A DNA stretch of 63,225 nucleotides, from assembly GCA_000257205.1 (NCBI GenBank), contig AEZC01000192.1, positions 1 to 63,225 of the forward strand, read 5' to 3'. Shown one piece after another: positions 30,598 to 39,454 of the stretch. A program made the translations under genes and the position numbers. Under the pieces are notes generated by a model that saw only the letters and a list, made by a program, of their open reading frames with translations, was not told the origin of the DNA and did not search any database. The first letter of the stretch is position 1, and each line of letters begins with the position of its first letter. The DNA is from Vibrio ordalii ATCC 33509. GTDB taxonomy: Bacteria; Pseudomonadota; Gammaproteobacteria; Enterobacterales; Vibrionaceae.

Positions 30598-31956
30598 TCA
30601 CAGGCGACTAAAATCATTAAATATTGCCACAGCCATCAAAGAGAAGATGATCGCCCCACCAATTCGGTATCCCATTTCTTGAATTTTTTCTGGGACAGGA
30701 CGACGGATAACGGCTTCAATTGCAAAAAACAGTAAATGCCCGCCATCTAACATGGGTAGTGGCACTAGGTTGATGATACCTAAGTTGACACTAATCAACG
30801 CCAAAAAACCGAGGAAGTAGACTAAACCATAGTCAGCGGTAGTCCCAGCTCCTTTGGCAATCGAAATCGGCCCACTCAGATTATTCAACCCCACATCACC
30901 GACCACCAGTTTTTTCAACATGCTGACGGTTAAGTTGATCACTTGCTGTGTTTTTTCAACCGCTTTTCCGACTGATTCAAATACACCATATTGCAGCTCA
31001 AATCGATAACTTTCCGGCCATTCTGCGACTTTAGGAGCGATTCCCGCAAAGCCTATCGTTTTGCCTTGCGATAACTCACGAACGTCAGGCGTAAGCTCGA
31101 TAGTCAAGCGTTGTTCATCACGCACAACAACCAATGGAACTGGCCGATTGGGATGACTTTGTATCAACGCCACAACTTGCTGCCAATGGTTTATCTTCGC
31201 ACCGTTGGCTTCGATTAATGTATCCCCAACTTGCAACCCAGCCTTCTCTCCAGCGCTACCTTGAGAAACATTGGTTAGCGTCAGCGATATTTCAGGAACA
31301 AATGGTTTAAAACCTAACGCTCCCATAGCAGACTCTGTTTCTGGGTTAAAGTTCCAAGAACGGATATCTAATATTTTGATTTCATCAACACCAATTTCAT
31401 CATCCGTGCCGACAGTAAGCGTTAATTGCTCATCACCAATATGGCCTATCAACCCCATATTGACCGATTCCCAATCTAAGGTATTCACTCCTGAGACCGC
31501 TTTGATCTGCATTCCTGGTTCTAAACCCGCTTGAGCGGCGATCGATTGGGGGGTAATATCGCCAATCACAGGTTTTACCGCTGGGACACCAATTAAGAAC
31601 ACAAGCCAATAGGCAAAAATGGCGAAGAAAAAGTTAAACGCAGGCCCAGCACTAACAACAGCGGCACGTTTCCATAATGGTTTTTGGTCAAAAGCTAAGG
31701 TTTTTAATTCTGCTGGAACATCGTCAACACGGCTATCGAGCATTTTAACGTAGCCGCCGAGAGGAATAATTGAGAGGTTGTACTCGGTGCCATCTTTGGC
31801 AACTCGGCTCCAAAGTGATTTACCAAAGCCAATGGAAAATTTTTCGACTTTAATTCCACAGCGACGTGCTACCCAAAAATGACCAAATTCATGCACAGCA
31901 ACCAATATGCCTAACGCAATGATGAAAGAGACGAAATTCCACAAAATACCACTCAT
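30598..31956 (-). CDS. rseP: Site-2 intramembrane zinc protease RseP
   Basis: RseP cuts the anti-sigma factor RseA within the membrane after DegS, releasing sigma E, and also clears signal peptides. The 452-residue protein has the zinc motif HEFGH at residues 22-26, a second metal ligand in MLDGGHL near residue 400, two periplasmic PDZ domains in the middle and about four membrane segments. Its ATG overlaps the dxr TGA (ATGA). Its neighbours bamA and skp are sigma E-regulated in E. coli. Confidence 0.97.
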   Translation of the reverse strand: MSGILWNFVSFIIALGILVAVHEFGHFWVARRCGIKVEKFSIGFGKSLWSRVAKDGTEYNLSIIPLGGYVKMLDSRVDDVPAELKTLAFDQKPLWKRAAVVSAGPAFNFFFAIFAYWLVFLIGVPAVKPVIGDITPQSIAAQAGLEPGMQIKAVSGVNTLDWESVNMGLIGHIGDEQLTLTVGTDDEIGVDEIKILDIRSWNFNPETESAMGALGFKPFVPEISLTLTNVSQGSAGEKAGLQVGDTLIEANGAKINHWQQVVALIQSHPNRPVPLVVVRDEQRLTIELTPDVRELSQGKTIGFAGIAPKVAEWPESYRFELQYGVFESVGKAVEKTQQVINLTVSMLKKLVVGDVGLNNLSGPISIAKGAGTTADYGLVYFLGFLALISVNLGIINLVPLPMLDGGHLLFFAIEAVIRRPVPEKIQEMGYRIGGAIIFSLMAVAIFNDFSRL

Positions 31957-33161
31957 AATAAATGCTCTTGTATGATTTGCTGGGCAATAGTGCGCGCCAT
32001 TCTATCGAGCTCTAACAAGCTTTCCAAGTCATAGCAATGTAACTGAGTATGTGCTGCACACACTTTTGACAATACACGTTCATTAATTTGTGCGATATCG
32101 GTAAAACGAATTTGCTTATTTAAAAAAGCTTCAACGGCTATTTCGTTGGCTGCATTTAAAGAGGTGGTGGCATGTTGCCCTTGATAGCAAGCATCAATCG
32201 CCAATCCCAAACAAGGATAACGCTCGTAGTCCACATCCATAAAACTCAAATTACTTAATTTGGTAAAATCCAGTGCCGGAACACCCGCAGTAATGCGTTC
32301 TGGATAAGAGAGAGTTAAAGCAATTGGCGTGGACATATCGGGTTCCCCCATTTGCGCAAGCACCGAACCATCGCGGTACTGCACCATAGAGTGGATCACC
32401 GATTGTGGGTGGATTAACACTTTTAATTGCTGTTTCGATGCATTAAACAGCCACTTAGCTTCAATGTATTCTAAACCTTTGTTCATCATGGTAGCGGAAT
32501 CAACCGAAATTTTCGGCCCCATCGACCAGTTAGGATGAGCAATCGCTTGCTGTGGTGAAACATCAGCTAACGTGGATAAATCACTGTAGCGAAAAGGGCC
32601 ACCAGAACCTGTTAGCAAAATATGCTGCACACCATGTTCTTGTAAATCACAGCGACCCAAAGAACCTTGAATTTCAGGCGGTAAGCATTGAAAAATCGCG
32701 TTATGTTCGCTATCGACAGGGAGCAATTCCGCGCCGTGTTTTTCGACCGCATCAATAAACAATTGGCCAGACATCACCAAGGCTTCTTTGTTTGCCAACA
32801 AAACACGCTTGCCCGCCTTTACCGCGGCCATGGTTGGTAACAAACCTGCCGCACCAACAATCGCCGCCATCACCGTATCCACCTCATCTAATGCGGCGAC
32901 GTGGCACATGGCGTCTTGACCAAATAATACAGTTGTTTTTAAGTTCAGTGACTGCAATTGAGCAAAAAGCTCATCCGCCGCCTTTTGGTTTGCCATTACT
33001 GCATAAACTGGCTGCCAACGCTGACATAGCTCACGCATTTTATTGACATTATTGCCAGCAGCCAAAGCCACAACAGAAAAGTGTTCAGGATTTTGGGCTA
33101 CAACTTTTAATGTGCTTGCACCTATTGAGCCTGTGGCACCAAGAATCGTTAACTTACGCAT
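31953..33161 (-). CDS. dxr: 1-deoxy-D-xylulose 5-phosphate reductoisomerase
   Basis: Dxr (IspC) makes MEP from DXP with NADPH in the isoprenoid pathway and is the fosmidomycin target. The 402-residue protein has the NADPH loop [10 protein letters not shown] at residues 8-17. It also has the metal/substrate segments [13 protein letters not shown] and LTGSGGPFR, and the flexible-loop [19 protein letters not shown] region. It overlaps rseP by four bases. Isoprenoids feed the adjacent uppS product, undecaprenyl diphosphate. Confidence 0.97.
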   Translation of the reverse strand: MRKLTILGATGSIGASTLKVVAQNPEHFSVVALAAGNNVNKMRELCQRWQPVYAVMANQKAADELFAQLQSLNLKTTVLFGQDAMCHVAALDEVDTVMAAIVGAAGLLPTMAAVKAGKRVLLANKEALVMSGQLFIDAVEKHGAELLPVDSEHNAIFQCLPPEIQGSLGRCDLQEHGVQHILLTGSGGPFRYSDLSTLADVSPQQAIAHPNWSMGPKISVDSATMMNKGLEYIEAKWLFNASKQQLKVLIHPQSVIHSMVQYRDGSVLAQMGEPDMSTPIALTLSYPERITAGVPALDFTKLSNLSFMDVDYERYPCLGLAIDACYQGQHATTSLNAANEIAVEAFLNKQIRFTDIAQINERVLSKVCAAHTQLHCYDLESLLELDRMARTIAQQIIQEHLL

Positions 33162-33209
33162 AGCAAAAACCGTGAATTAAGATTGGGGTAAGACAGCTTA
33201 ACCCAAGCA

Positions 33210-34052
33210 TTAGAAAATGAAATACAGTAGAGCAAAAACAGGAAATGCAGCTGTCAGGCTATCGATACGATCCAAAACGCCGCCATGCCCCGGAATAATA
33301 TTGCTGCTGTCTTTAATTCCTGAAACGCGCTTAAACATACTTTCGACCAGATCGCCAAGCACAGAGATAACAACCGTCGCGAATGTAATACCGACCATCG
33401 ACAACGTATTTGTAAACCGAATATCAAACCAATCAGCAGTAAACCACGCCACAATCAATGCCGTAATAATGCCACCAATCAACCCTTCAATGGTTTTATT
33501 TGGACTGACTGCTGGCGCCATTTTGTACTTACCAAAACTTTTGCCCGCAAAATAAGCGCCACTGTCTGCAGCCCAAACAATTAAGCAGACAAACAACACC
33601 AACTTAGCACCATGGTATGGCTCACTCAAAAAGGCTTCTGCGCGTAAAAATAGTACGCTCCAAAAAAAAGGAAGTAGCGTCAGCACACCAAAGAGGTGCC
33701 TAAGTAAATTGGATCTTTCCCACCATGGGCGGGATTTAGGATAAGTAATGGCTAAAAAGCTAGAAAACAGCCACCAAGCCACCCCGATAATTAAGATCAC
33801 ATAGTGATTCGAGTTCATGCTGGCTAAGCTAACTGCATCAGGGGAAATCAGTAAGTAACTTGCTCCACCAATGATAATGGCTGGCAACAGCGCCAGATAC
33901 CTAGATGTCGTATCGATAAACTGAGTCCATTCCCATACACCGACAAGCGCCACAAGGGCCAAAACGGCCATAAATAGGGGGAGTGGCAGTTCAAAAATGC
34001 CCAGCATCACCAGTGGAGCTAATATGAGCGCCGTGATAATTCGTTGCTTCAA
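33210..34052 (-). CDS. cdsA: Phosphatidate cytidylyltransferase
   Basis: CdsA makes CDP-diacylglycerol from phosphatidate and CTP, the precursor of all phospholipids. The 280-residue protein has about eight membrane segments, APAVSPNKTIEGLIGG in the middle and the CDS signature GHGGVLDRIDSL near the C terminus. The start is TTG: AAAGGAT lies about nine bases upstream, overlapping the uppS stop region, and the product aligns from the first residue. It is translated right after uppS. Confidence 0.94.
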   Translation of the reverse strand: MKQRIITALILAPLVMLGIFELPLPLFMAVLALVALVGVWEWTQFIDTTSRYLALLPAIIIGGASYLLISPDAVSLASMNSNHYVILIIGVAWWLFSSFLAITYPKSRPWWERSNLLRHLFGVLTLLPFFWSVLFLRAEAFLSEPYHGAKLVLFVCLIVWAADSGAYFAGKSFGKYKMAPAVSPNKTIEGLIGGIITALIVAWFTADWFDIRFTNTLSMVGITFATVVISVLGDLVESMFKRVSGIKDSSNIIPGHGGVLDRIDSLTAAFPVFALLYFIF

Positions 34053-34065
34053 ACTAATGGATCCT

Positions 34066-34821
34066 TTATTTCTGTTCCATCAATGCCTTAACCTGTTCCC
34101 CTGTGCAGCCAAAACGGCGTTCACGGTTAACAAACCAAGTCACTGCTTCAATTAAACTTTCTTCACCAAACTCAGGCCAGTAAATTGGCGTAAAGTACAT
34201 CTCTGCATAGGCCAATTGCCACAACATAAAATTACTAATACGGCATTCACCACTGGTACGAATGAGTAAATCCACTTCAGGAATATCAGACATCGTTAGC
34301 GACTGTGTAATCAGCGTTTCGTCGATCTGATCAGGAGAAATATCACCGCTCGCCACTTTGACTGCGATAGAACGCATCGCTTCTGTGATATCCCATTTTC
34401 CGCCATAGTTTGCGGCGATATTAACGACCATGCCACTGTTTGATGAGGTTAACTCTTCTGCCTGAGCGATTTTTGTTTGTAAGCGTGAGCTAAAACGTGT
34501 TTTATCGCCAATGACTCTAAGGCGCAGATTATTCTTATGCAGTTTTTTTACTTCTGTGGATAGCACAGTAATAAATAACTCCATCAACACGCCCACTTCA
34601 GCTTCCGGACGCCGCCAATTTTCACTGCTAAAGGCAAACAAAGTAACGGCTTTAATACCCAATTTCGCTGCAGTAGAGATCGTTCTTCGAACCGCTGCTA
34701 CACCATTCTTATGACCAAATACACGAGGTTTACCTTGTGCTTTAGCCCAACGGCCATTTCCGTCCATAATGATTGCGATGTGTTGGGGTAATACATCAGA
34801 TGAGAGGGATGAGTTTTGCAT
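34066..34821 (-). CDS. uppS: Undecaprenyl diphosphate synthase
   Basis: UppS adds eight isoprene units to farnesyl diphosphate, giving the C55 carrier for peptidoglycan and O-antigen. The 251-residue cis-prenyltransferase has catalytic Asp20 in [21 protein letters not shown] and the [15 protein letters not shown] region. The start ATG is clear, but the ribosome binding site is weak. A terminator separates it from frr upstream. Confidence 0.96.
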   Translation of the reverse strand: MQNSSLSSDVLPQHIAIIMDGNGRWAKAQGKPRVFGHKNGVAAVRRTISTAAKLGIKAVTLFAFSSENWRRPEAEVGVLMELFITVLSTEVKKLHKNNLRLRVIGDKTRFSSRLQTKIAQAEELTSSNSGMVVNIAANYGGKWDITEAMRSIAVKVASGDISPDQIDETLITQSLTMSDIPEVDLLIRTSGECRISNFMLWQLAYAEMYFTPIYWPEFGEESLIEAVTWFVNRERRFGCTGEQVKALMEQK

Positions 34822-34863
34822 AAGAAATTAATTGATTACCAAACTGATAGGGCAAAATAGCAT

Positions 34864-34894
34864 AAAAAAACGCTGCACTGTGAGCACAGCGTTT
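34864..34894 (-). terminator. Terminator after frr
   Basis: On the minus strand AAACGCTG pairs with CAGCGTTT around a GC-containing loop, followed by a run of T. It lies between frr and uppS. Confidence 0.78.
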
Positions 34895-34916
34895 TAGAAA
34901 GGCTAAAAAGAGCGAA

Positions 34917-35474
34917 TTAAACTTCCATTAACTCTTTTTCTTTTGCAGCAAGAACTTCATCAATTCTCTTAATCGCTACATCGGTAAGTTTTTGAATCTC
35001 TTCTTGCGCTTTATGATCTTCGTCTTCAGAGATTTCTTTATCTTTCAGCAAAGCTTTTAAATCGCCATTGGCATCACGACGAATGTTGCGAACCGCAACA
35101 CGACCACCTTCGGCTTCACCACGAACAATTTTCACCAAATTACGACGACGTTCTTCGGTCAGTGGTGGCAGTGGTACACGAATAACTGTACCTGCAGACA
35201 TTGGGTTTAGACCCAAATCAGACATCAAAATCGCTTTTTCAACTTTTGGCGTCAACTCTTTATCAAAAACAGTGATCGCGAGAGTACGTGCATCTTCAGC
35301 CACAACGTTAGCGATTTGATTCAGCGGTGTCGAAGCACCATAGTAATCGACAGAAATGCCGGAGAGTAAACTTGGGTGAGCGCGACCAGTACGTACCTTA
35401 GAAAGGTTGTTTTTCAGGGCATCTACGCTCTTATCCATACGCTCTTGAGCGTCTTTCTTGATTTCGTTAATCAC
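34917..35474 (-). CDS. frr: Ribosome recycling factor
   Basis: RRF with EF-G splits post-termination ribosomes. The 185-residue protein (E. coli length) has a three-helix bundle and the conserved [13 protein letters not shown] and [15 protein letters not shown] segments. The start is GTG at 35474, with AGGTG about seven bases upstream; a GTG three codons earlier overlaps that Shine-Dalgarno and is less likely. It follows pyrH by about 30 bases. Confidence 0.96.
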   Translation of the reverse strand: MINEIKKDAQERMDKSVDALKNNLSKVRTGRAHPSLLSGISVDYYGASTPLNQIANVVAEDARTLAITVFDKELTPKVEKAILMSDLGLNPMSAGTVIRVPLPPLTEERRRNLVKIVRGEAEGGRVAVRNIRRDANGDLKALLKDKEISEDEDHKAQEEIQKLTDVAIKRIDEVLAAKEKELMEV

Positions 35475-35507
35475 AAATATCACCTACTTGTTTTCTGTTT
35501 GGAGTGA

Positions 35508-36239
35508 TTAGTCAGCGGTGCTAATTAGTGTACCTTCCGCTTCACCCATTACCACGCGACGTAGTGCGCCCGGTTTGTTCATATTAAATACGCGGATTGG
35601 CATTTTGTGGTCACGCGCTAGCGTAAACGCAGCCAAGTCCATCACTTTTAGCTCTTTTTCAAGCACGGTTGTATAAGACAGCTTATCATACAGTTCTGCG
35701 TCTGGGTTTGCCACTGGGTCTGCACTAAATACGCCATCTACTTTTGTCGCTTTTAGAACCACATCGGCTTCAATTTCAATACCGCGTAGACAGGCAGCAG
35801 AATCGGTCGTGAAGAATGGGTTACCAGTACCCGCAGAGAAAATCACAACACGGCCTTGACGTAGTTGGCTGATAGCATCGGCCCAATTGTAATCGTCACA
35901 CACACCTTTAAGAGGAATGGCAGACATCACGCGCGCATTCACATAAGCACGGTGCAAAGCATCACGCATTGCCAAACCATTCATTACGGTTGCCAGCATT
36001 CCCATGTGGTCGCCCACAACACGGTTCATGCCCGCTTCAGCAAGACCTGCGCCACGGAATAAGTTACCGCCGCCGATGACAACACCCACTTGAACACCCA
36101 GTTCAACCAGTTCTTTTACTTCCTGTGCCATGCGATCTAACACCGCAGGATCAATACCAAAACCTTCTTCGCCTTGTAGCGCTTCACCGCTAAGTTTTAA
36201 CAGGATACGTTGATAGGCTGGTTTAGGGTTCGTAGTCAT
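35508..36239 (-). CDS. pyrH: UMP kinase
   Basis: PyrH phosphorylates UMP to UDP. The 243-residue amino-acid-kinase-fold protein has [11 protein letters not shown] at the start, GGGNLFRG and the [26 protein letters not shown] nucleotide region. It is hexameric, and in E. coli it is activated by GTP and inhibited by UTP. It sits between tsf and frr, but a terminator follows tsf, so pyrH-frr probably has its own promoter. Confidence 0.97.
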   Translation of the reverse strand: MTTNPKPAYQRILLKLSGEALQGEEGFGIDPAVLDRMAQEVKELVELGVQVGVVIGGGNLFRGAGLAEAGMNRVVGDHMGMLATVMNGLAMRDALHRAYVNARVMSAIPLKGVCDDYNWADAISQLRQGRVVIFSAGTGNPFFTTDSAACLRGIEIEADVVLKATKVDGVFSADPVANPDAELYDKLSYTTVLEKELKVMDLAAFTLARDHKMPIRVFNMNKPGALRRVVMGEAEGTLISTAD

Positions 36240-36355
36240 GGAGCTTACCTTCCAAATAGAGAGTTGTTAATTAACAGTCATGATTTAAAACTGAATACTG
36301 AATTCTAAATCATCACAATTAGTCTCAATATGCCTAGTCTCAATATGCCATTCGT

Positions 36356-36389
36356 AAAAAGACCGCAGCCTTGGCCACGGTCTCTTTTT
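36356..36389 (-). terminator. Terminator after tsf
   Basis: On the minus strand a stem built on GACCG / CGGTC with flanking A and T runs (AAAAAGA...TCTTTTT) lies just beyond the tsf stop. Confidence 0.8.
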
Positions 36390-36406
36390 AGGCAAAATCG
36401 CTAGGA

Positions 36407-37252
36407 TTAACCTTTTTGAACCATTGCAACTTCTTCAGCGAAGCTAAGTTCTTGAGCTTTCTCAATACCTTCACCAACTTCTAGACGTACGAAGTTAGTA
36501 ACGGTTGCGCCTTTAGCTTTCAGCATGGCGCCAACAGTTTGAGAAGGATCCATGATGAACGCTTGACCAGTAAGTGATACTTCACCTGTGAACTTAGTCA
36601 TGCGACCTTCAACCATTTTCTCAGCAATTGCCGCTGGCTTGCCAGATTGAATTGCAATTTCGATTTGGATTTCACTCTCTTTAGCCACAACTTCTGCTGG
36701 TACATCTTCAGGGTTAACGTACTCAGGTTTGGCAGCAGCAACGTGCATTGCTACGTGTTTGATGGTCTCTTCATCCGCTTCACCAGCAACCACAACACCG
36801 ATACGGTCGCCATGGCGGTATGAACCTACTTTAGCGCCTTCGATGTAGTGAACGCGACGGATAGTGATGTTTTCACCAATTTTAGCAACAAGAGCAATAC
36901 GTGCTTCTTCAAATTTAGCTTGAAGTGCTTCGATATCTAGACGCTCAGCAAGTGCAGCCGCTAGAACTTCGTTAGCGAACGCTAGGAAGCTTGAATCTTT
37001 TGCTACGAAGTCAGTTTGGCAGTTCACTTCTAGAAGTGCTGCAAAACCATCAGCTTCTTTAATTAGGATAGTACCTTCAGCTGCGATGTTACCTGCTTTT
37101 TTCGCTGCTTTAGCTGCGCCGCTTTTGCGCATGTTTTCAATTGCTAGTTCGATGTCAGCGTTTGCTTCTACAAGCGCTTTTTTACATTCCATCATACCTG
37201 CGCCAGTACGCTCGCGCAGTTCTTTCACTAGAGCAGCAGTTACAGTTGCCAT
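36407..37252 (-). CDS. tsf: Elongation factor Ts
   Basis: EF-Ts is the nucleotide exchange factor for EF-Tu. The 281-residue protein has the N-terminal UBA-like domain with [13 protein letters not shown], the TDFVAKD core motif that contacts EF-Tu, and a C-terminal coiled coil. GAGGA precedes the ATG. It is downstream of rpsB with a GC-rich terminator-like hairpin between, as in E. coli. Confidence 0.98.
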   Translation of the reverse strand: MATVTAALVKELRERTGAGMMECKKALVEANADIELAIENMRKSGAAKAAKKAGNIAAEGTILIKEADGFAALLEVNCQTDFVAKDSSFLAFANEVLAAALAERLDIEALQAKFEEARIALVAKIGENITIRRVHYIEGAKVGSYRHGDRIGVVVAGEADEETIKHVAMHVAAAKPEYVNPEDVPAEVVAKESEIQIEIAIQSGKPAAIAEKMVEGRMTKFTGEVSLTGQAFIMDPSQTVGAMLKAKGATVTNFVRLEVGEGIEKAQELSFAEEVAMVQKG

Positions 37253-37280
37253 TCTCTATTCCTCAGTTGATTCTGGTGGT

Positions 37281-37312
37281 AAAAATCAGGGGCCGATTGT
37301 TTGGCCCCTGAT
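37281..37312 (-). terminator. Terminator/attenuator between rpsB and tsf
   Basis: On the minus strand ATCAGGGGCC-loop-GGCCCCTGAT is followed by TTTTT. Such a partial terminator between rpsB and tsf is known in E. coli and lowers EF-Ts relative to S2. Confidence 0.82.
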
Positions 37313-37380
37313 GCTAACTATAACTTGTTCAATGCATCAATCGTGTGACACATATAATCAAGTGTGACTCAGAGCCGCTA

Positions 37381-38112
37381 TTATTCTGCTTCTACGAAAC
37401 CGTCTTTTGCAGCAGCAAGTGCAGCTGCATCTTTGTTACGACCTTCGTTAACCGTTTCTGCAACAGCATTTAGGTAAAGCTGGATTGCACGGATTGCGTC
37501 GTCGTTACCAGGGATAATGTAGTCAACGCCATCTGGGTTAGAGTTAGTATCAACAACAGCGTAAACTGGGATACCTAGGTTGTTTGCTTCTTTAACTGCA
37601 ATGTGCTCGTGATCTGCATCGATAACGAATAGTGCGTCAGGTAGACCGCCCATATCTTTGATACCACCAAGAGATTTCTCTAGCTTCTCCATTTCACGAG
37701 TACGCATTAGAGCTTCTTTCTTAGTTAGTTTATCAAAAGTGCCATCTGTCGCTTGAATTTCAAGCTCTTTTAGACGCTTGATTGACTGACGAACAGTTTT
37801 CCAGTTAGTTAGCATGCCGCCCAACCAGCGGTTGTTAACGTAGAATTGGTTGCTTGCGATAGCCGCTTCTTTAACAGCTTCAGATGCTGCGCGTTTAGTA
37901 CCAACGAAAAGAACTTTACCTTTTTTCTCGCCAACTTTGTGTAGCTCAGCTAGAGCTTCGTTGAACATAGGAACAGTTTTTTCTAAGTTGATGATGTGAA
38001 CACTGCTACGAGCACCAAAAATGAATGGCTTCATTTTTGGGTTCCAGTAACGAGTCTGGTGACCGAAGTGAACACCAGCTTTTAGCATGTCGCGCATTGA
38101 TACAGTTGCCAT
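37381..38112 (-). CDS. rpsB: 30S ribosomal protein S2
   Basis: S2 is a late-assembling small-subunit protein. The 243-residue protein begins [19 protein letters not shown] and has the usual [13 protein letters not shown] and [14 protein letters not shown] motifs. An upstream in-frame Met adds 11 residues; I start at 38112, where GAGGA lies at a good distance. A conserved-looking structured leader precedes it. Confidence 0.98.
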   Translation of the reverse strand: MATVSMRDMLKAGVHFGHQTRYWNPKMKPFIFGARSSVHIINLEKTVPMFNEALAELHKVGEKKGKVLFVGTKRAASEAVKEAAIASNQFYVNNRWLGGMLTNWKTVRQSIKRLKELEIQATDGTFDKLTKKEALMRTREMEKLEKSLGGIKDMGGLPDALFVIDADHEHIAVKEANNLGIPVYAVVDTNSNPDGVDYIIPGNDDAIRAIQLYLNAVAETVNEGRNKDAAALAAAKDGFVEAE

Positions 38113-38305
38113 TTGAAAATCCTCTATGGGGTTAGGCCTCCACATCCCCCATGAATCCGACTCCTAACATCTATTCGGTTGTTACCGATAGTTTTCTTGT
38201 TGGAGCACCCCGGAACACGTGTCGGAATGTGTGTGATTTAAAGATAATGTGTTTAGAAAGGAAGGTGGGTTTCGTCATTTCAGAAGAAAACGCACTTCTA
38301 TTCCG
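38113..38305 (-). promoter_or_regulatory. Structured 5' leader of rpsB (S2 autoregulation candidate)
   Basis: The roughly 190-base leader ends with a G-rich/C-rich pair (GGGGGATGTGGAGGCCTAACC and CCCCATAGAGG) that can fold just before the ribosome binding site. A conserved rpsB 5' region through which S2 represses its own operon is established for gammaproteobacteria; the match here is by position and general form. Confidence 0.55.
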
Positions 38306-38311
38306 GCGCGC

Positions 38312-38317
38312 TTTATA
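38312..38317 (-). promoter_or_regulatory. -10 element of the rpsB promoter
   Basis: TATAAA on the minus strand is followed by a GC-rich discriminator (GCGCGCC), the form expected of a growth-rate-controlled, ppGpp-sensitive promoter. The -35 is poor (TAGCCA, 18-base spacer). Confidence 0.55.
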
Positions 38318-38416
38318 TCATATTTTGCCTCACACTGGCTAGAAAAAAATATTCAACATCACGAGTTAGTCGCCTTGTATTTATGCAAACAATTCTTACT
38401 TACCGACAGGGATCCC

Positions 38417-38444
38417 TTGCGATTCATCGCTGCACTGCTAGAAT
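38417..38444 (+). promoter_or_regulatory. Predicted promoter of map
   Basis: TTGCGA (38417-38422) and TAGAAT (38439-38444) with a 16-base spacer lie about 50 bases before the map ATG. Confidence 0.55.
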
Positions 38445-38496
38445 AACGCCCATTCGCACATTTGCGTGCTTAAGAATTAATGCATAGAGAAAGCCG

Positions 38497-39339
38497 ATGT
38501 CTGTAAAAATCAAAACTGCTGAAGAAATAGCCAAAATGCGCATTGCGGGTAAACTGGCTGCCGATGTCCTTGAGATGATTGAACCGCATGTAAAAGTGGG
38601 GATAACGACTGAAGAGCTAGACCAGATCTGCCACAAATACATCACTGAAGTGCAGCAAGCTATTCCAGCACCATTGAATTACCACGGTTTTCCTAAATCG
38701 ATCTGTACCTCTATCAATCACATTGTTTGCCATGGAATTCCAGCCACTCAAGATGAGCAGTATGGGCAATTACAGCGCCCTGGAGTGCTGAAAGAGGGTG
38801 ATATTCTAAACATCGATATCACAGTTATTAAAGATGGCTACCACGGTGATACCTCAAAAATGTTCCTTGTCGGTGAAGCATCCCCAGCAGATAAGCGCCT
38901 ATGTCTTGTTGCGCAAGAGTGTCTTTATATCGGCATGAAAAAGGTCAAACCCGGCGTTCAGTTAGGTGAGATTGGTACAGCAATAGAAAAACACATTAAA
39001 ACCAACAATAAGAATAACCCTCGCCTCAAATTCTCGATTGTGAAGGATTATTGCGGCCACGGTATTGGCGCTCAATTTCATGAAGACCCACAAGTGGTTC
39101 ATTATAAGAACAGCGACAGAACCGTACTGCGTGAAGGGATGATTTTCACTATCGAACCAATGATTAATGCGGGTAAATTTGGTTGCCGCCTTGATGATGA
39201 AGACAATTGGACGGTTTATACCGCCGATGGTAAAAATTCAGCGCAGTGGGAACACACCATTTTGGTTACCGCCACCGGCTGCGAAGTACTGACGCTGCGT
39301 GAAGAAGAAACCATTCCGCGTCTGATGAACAACGCCTAA
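38497..39339 (+). CDS. map: Methionine aminopeptidase, type I
   Basis: Map removes the initiator Met from nascent proteins. The 280-residue protein has the five metal ligands in IDITVIKDGYHGDT (two Asp), GHGIGAQFHEDP (His), FTIEPM (Glu) and QWEHT (Glu). It is about 16 residues longer than E. coli Map, with an extra DEQYGQLQRPG segment before the first metal ligand. Divergent from rpsB, as in E. coli. A terminator follows before glnD. Confidence 0.97.
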   Translation: MSVKIKTAEEIAKMRIAGKLAADVLEMIEPHVKVGITTEELDQICHKYITEVQQAIPAPLNYHGFPKSICTSINHIVCHGIPATQDEQYGQLQRPGVLKEGDILNIDITVIKDGYHGDTSKMFLVGEASPADKRLCLVAQECLYIGMKKVKPGVQLGEIGTAIEKHIKTNNKNNPRLKFSIVKDYCGHGIGAQFHEDPQVVHYKNSDRTVLREGMIFTIEPMINAGKFGCRLDDEDNWTVYTADGKNSAQWEHTILVTATGCEVLTLREEETIPRLMNNA

Positions 39340-39361
39340 TTGCGTAGAAACGAAACCTTAT

Positions 39362-39392
39362 AAAAATATCCCTCTTGCAGGGATATTTTTTT
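39362..39392 (+). terminator. Terminator after map
   Basis: AAAAATATCCC-TCTTGCA-GGGATATTTTTTT is a classic intrinsic terminator between map and glnD. Confidence 0.88.
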
Positions 39393-39454
39393 ATCTGTAG
39401 CGATTTGATACAGTCAGGCTACGTTGTGACATATCACCAGCATGGATTGCCGTT

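Larger units (their letters stand above)
38113..38496. other. Intergenic region between rpsB and map
   Basis: The 384-base gap between divergent genes holds the rpsB leader, the rpsB promoter and the map promoter. I see no small ORF with a ribosome binding site that these features do not explain. Confidence 0.6.
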
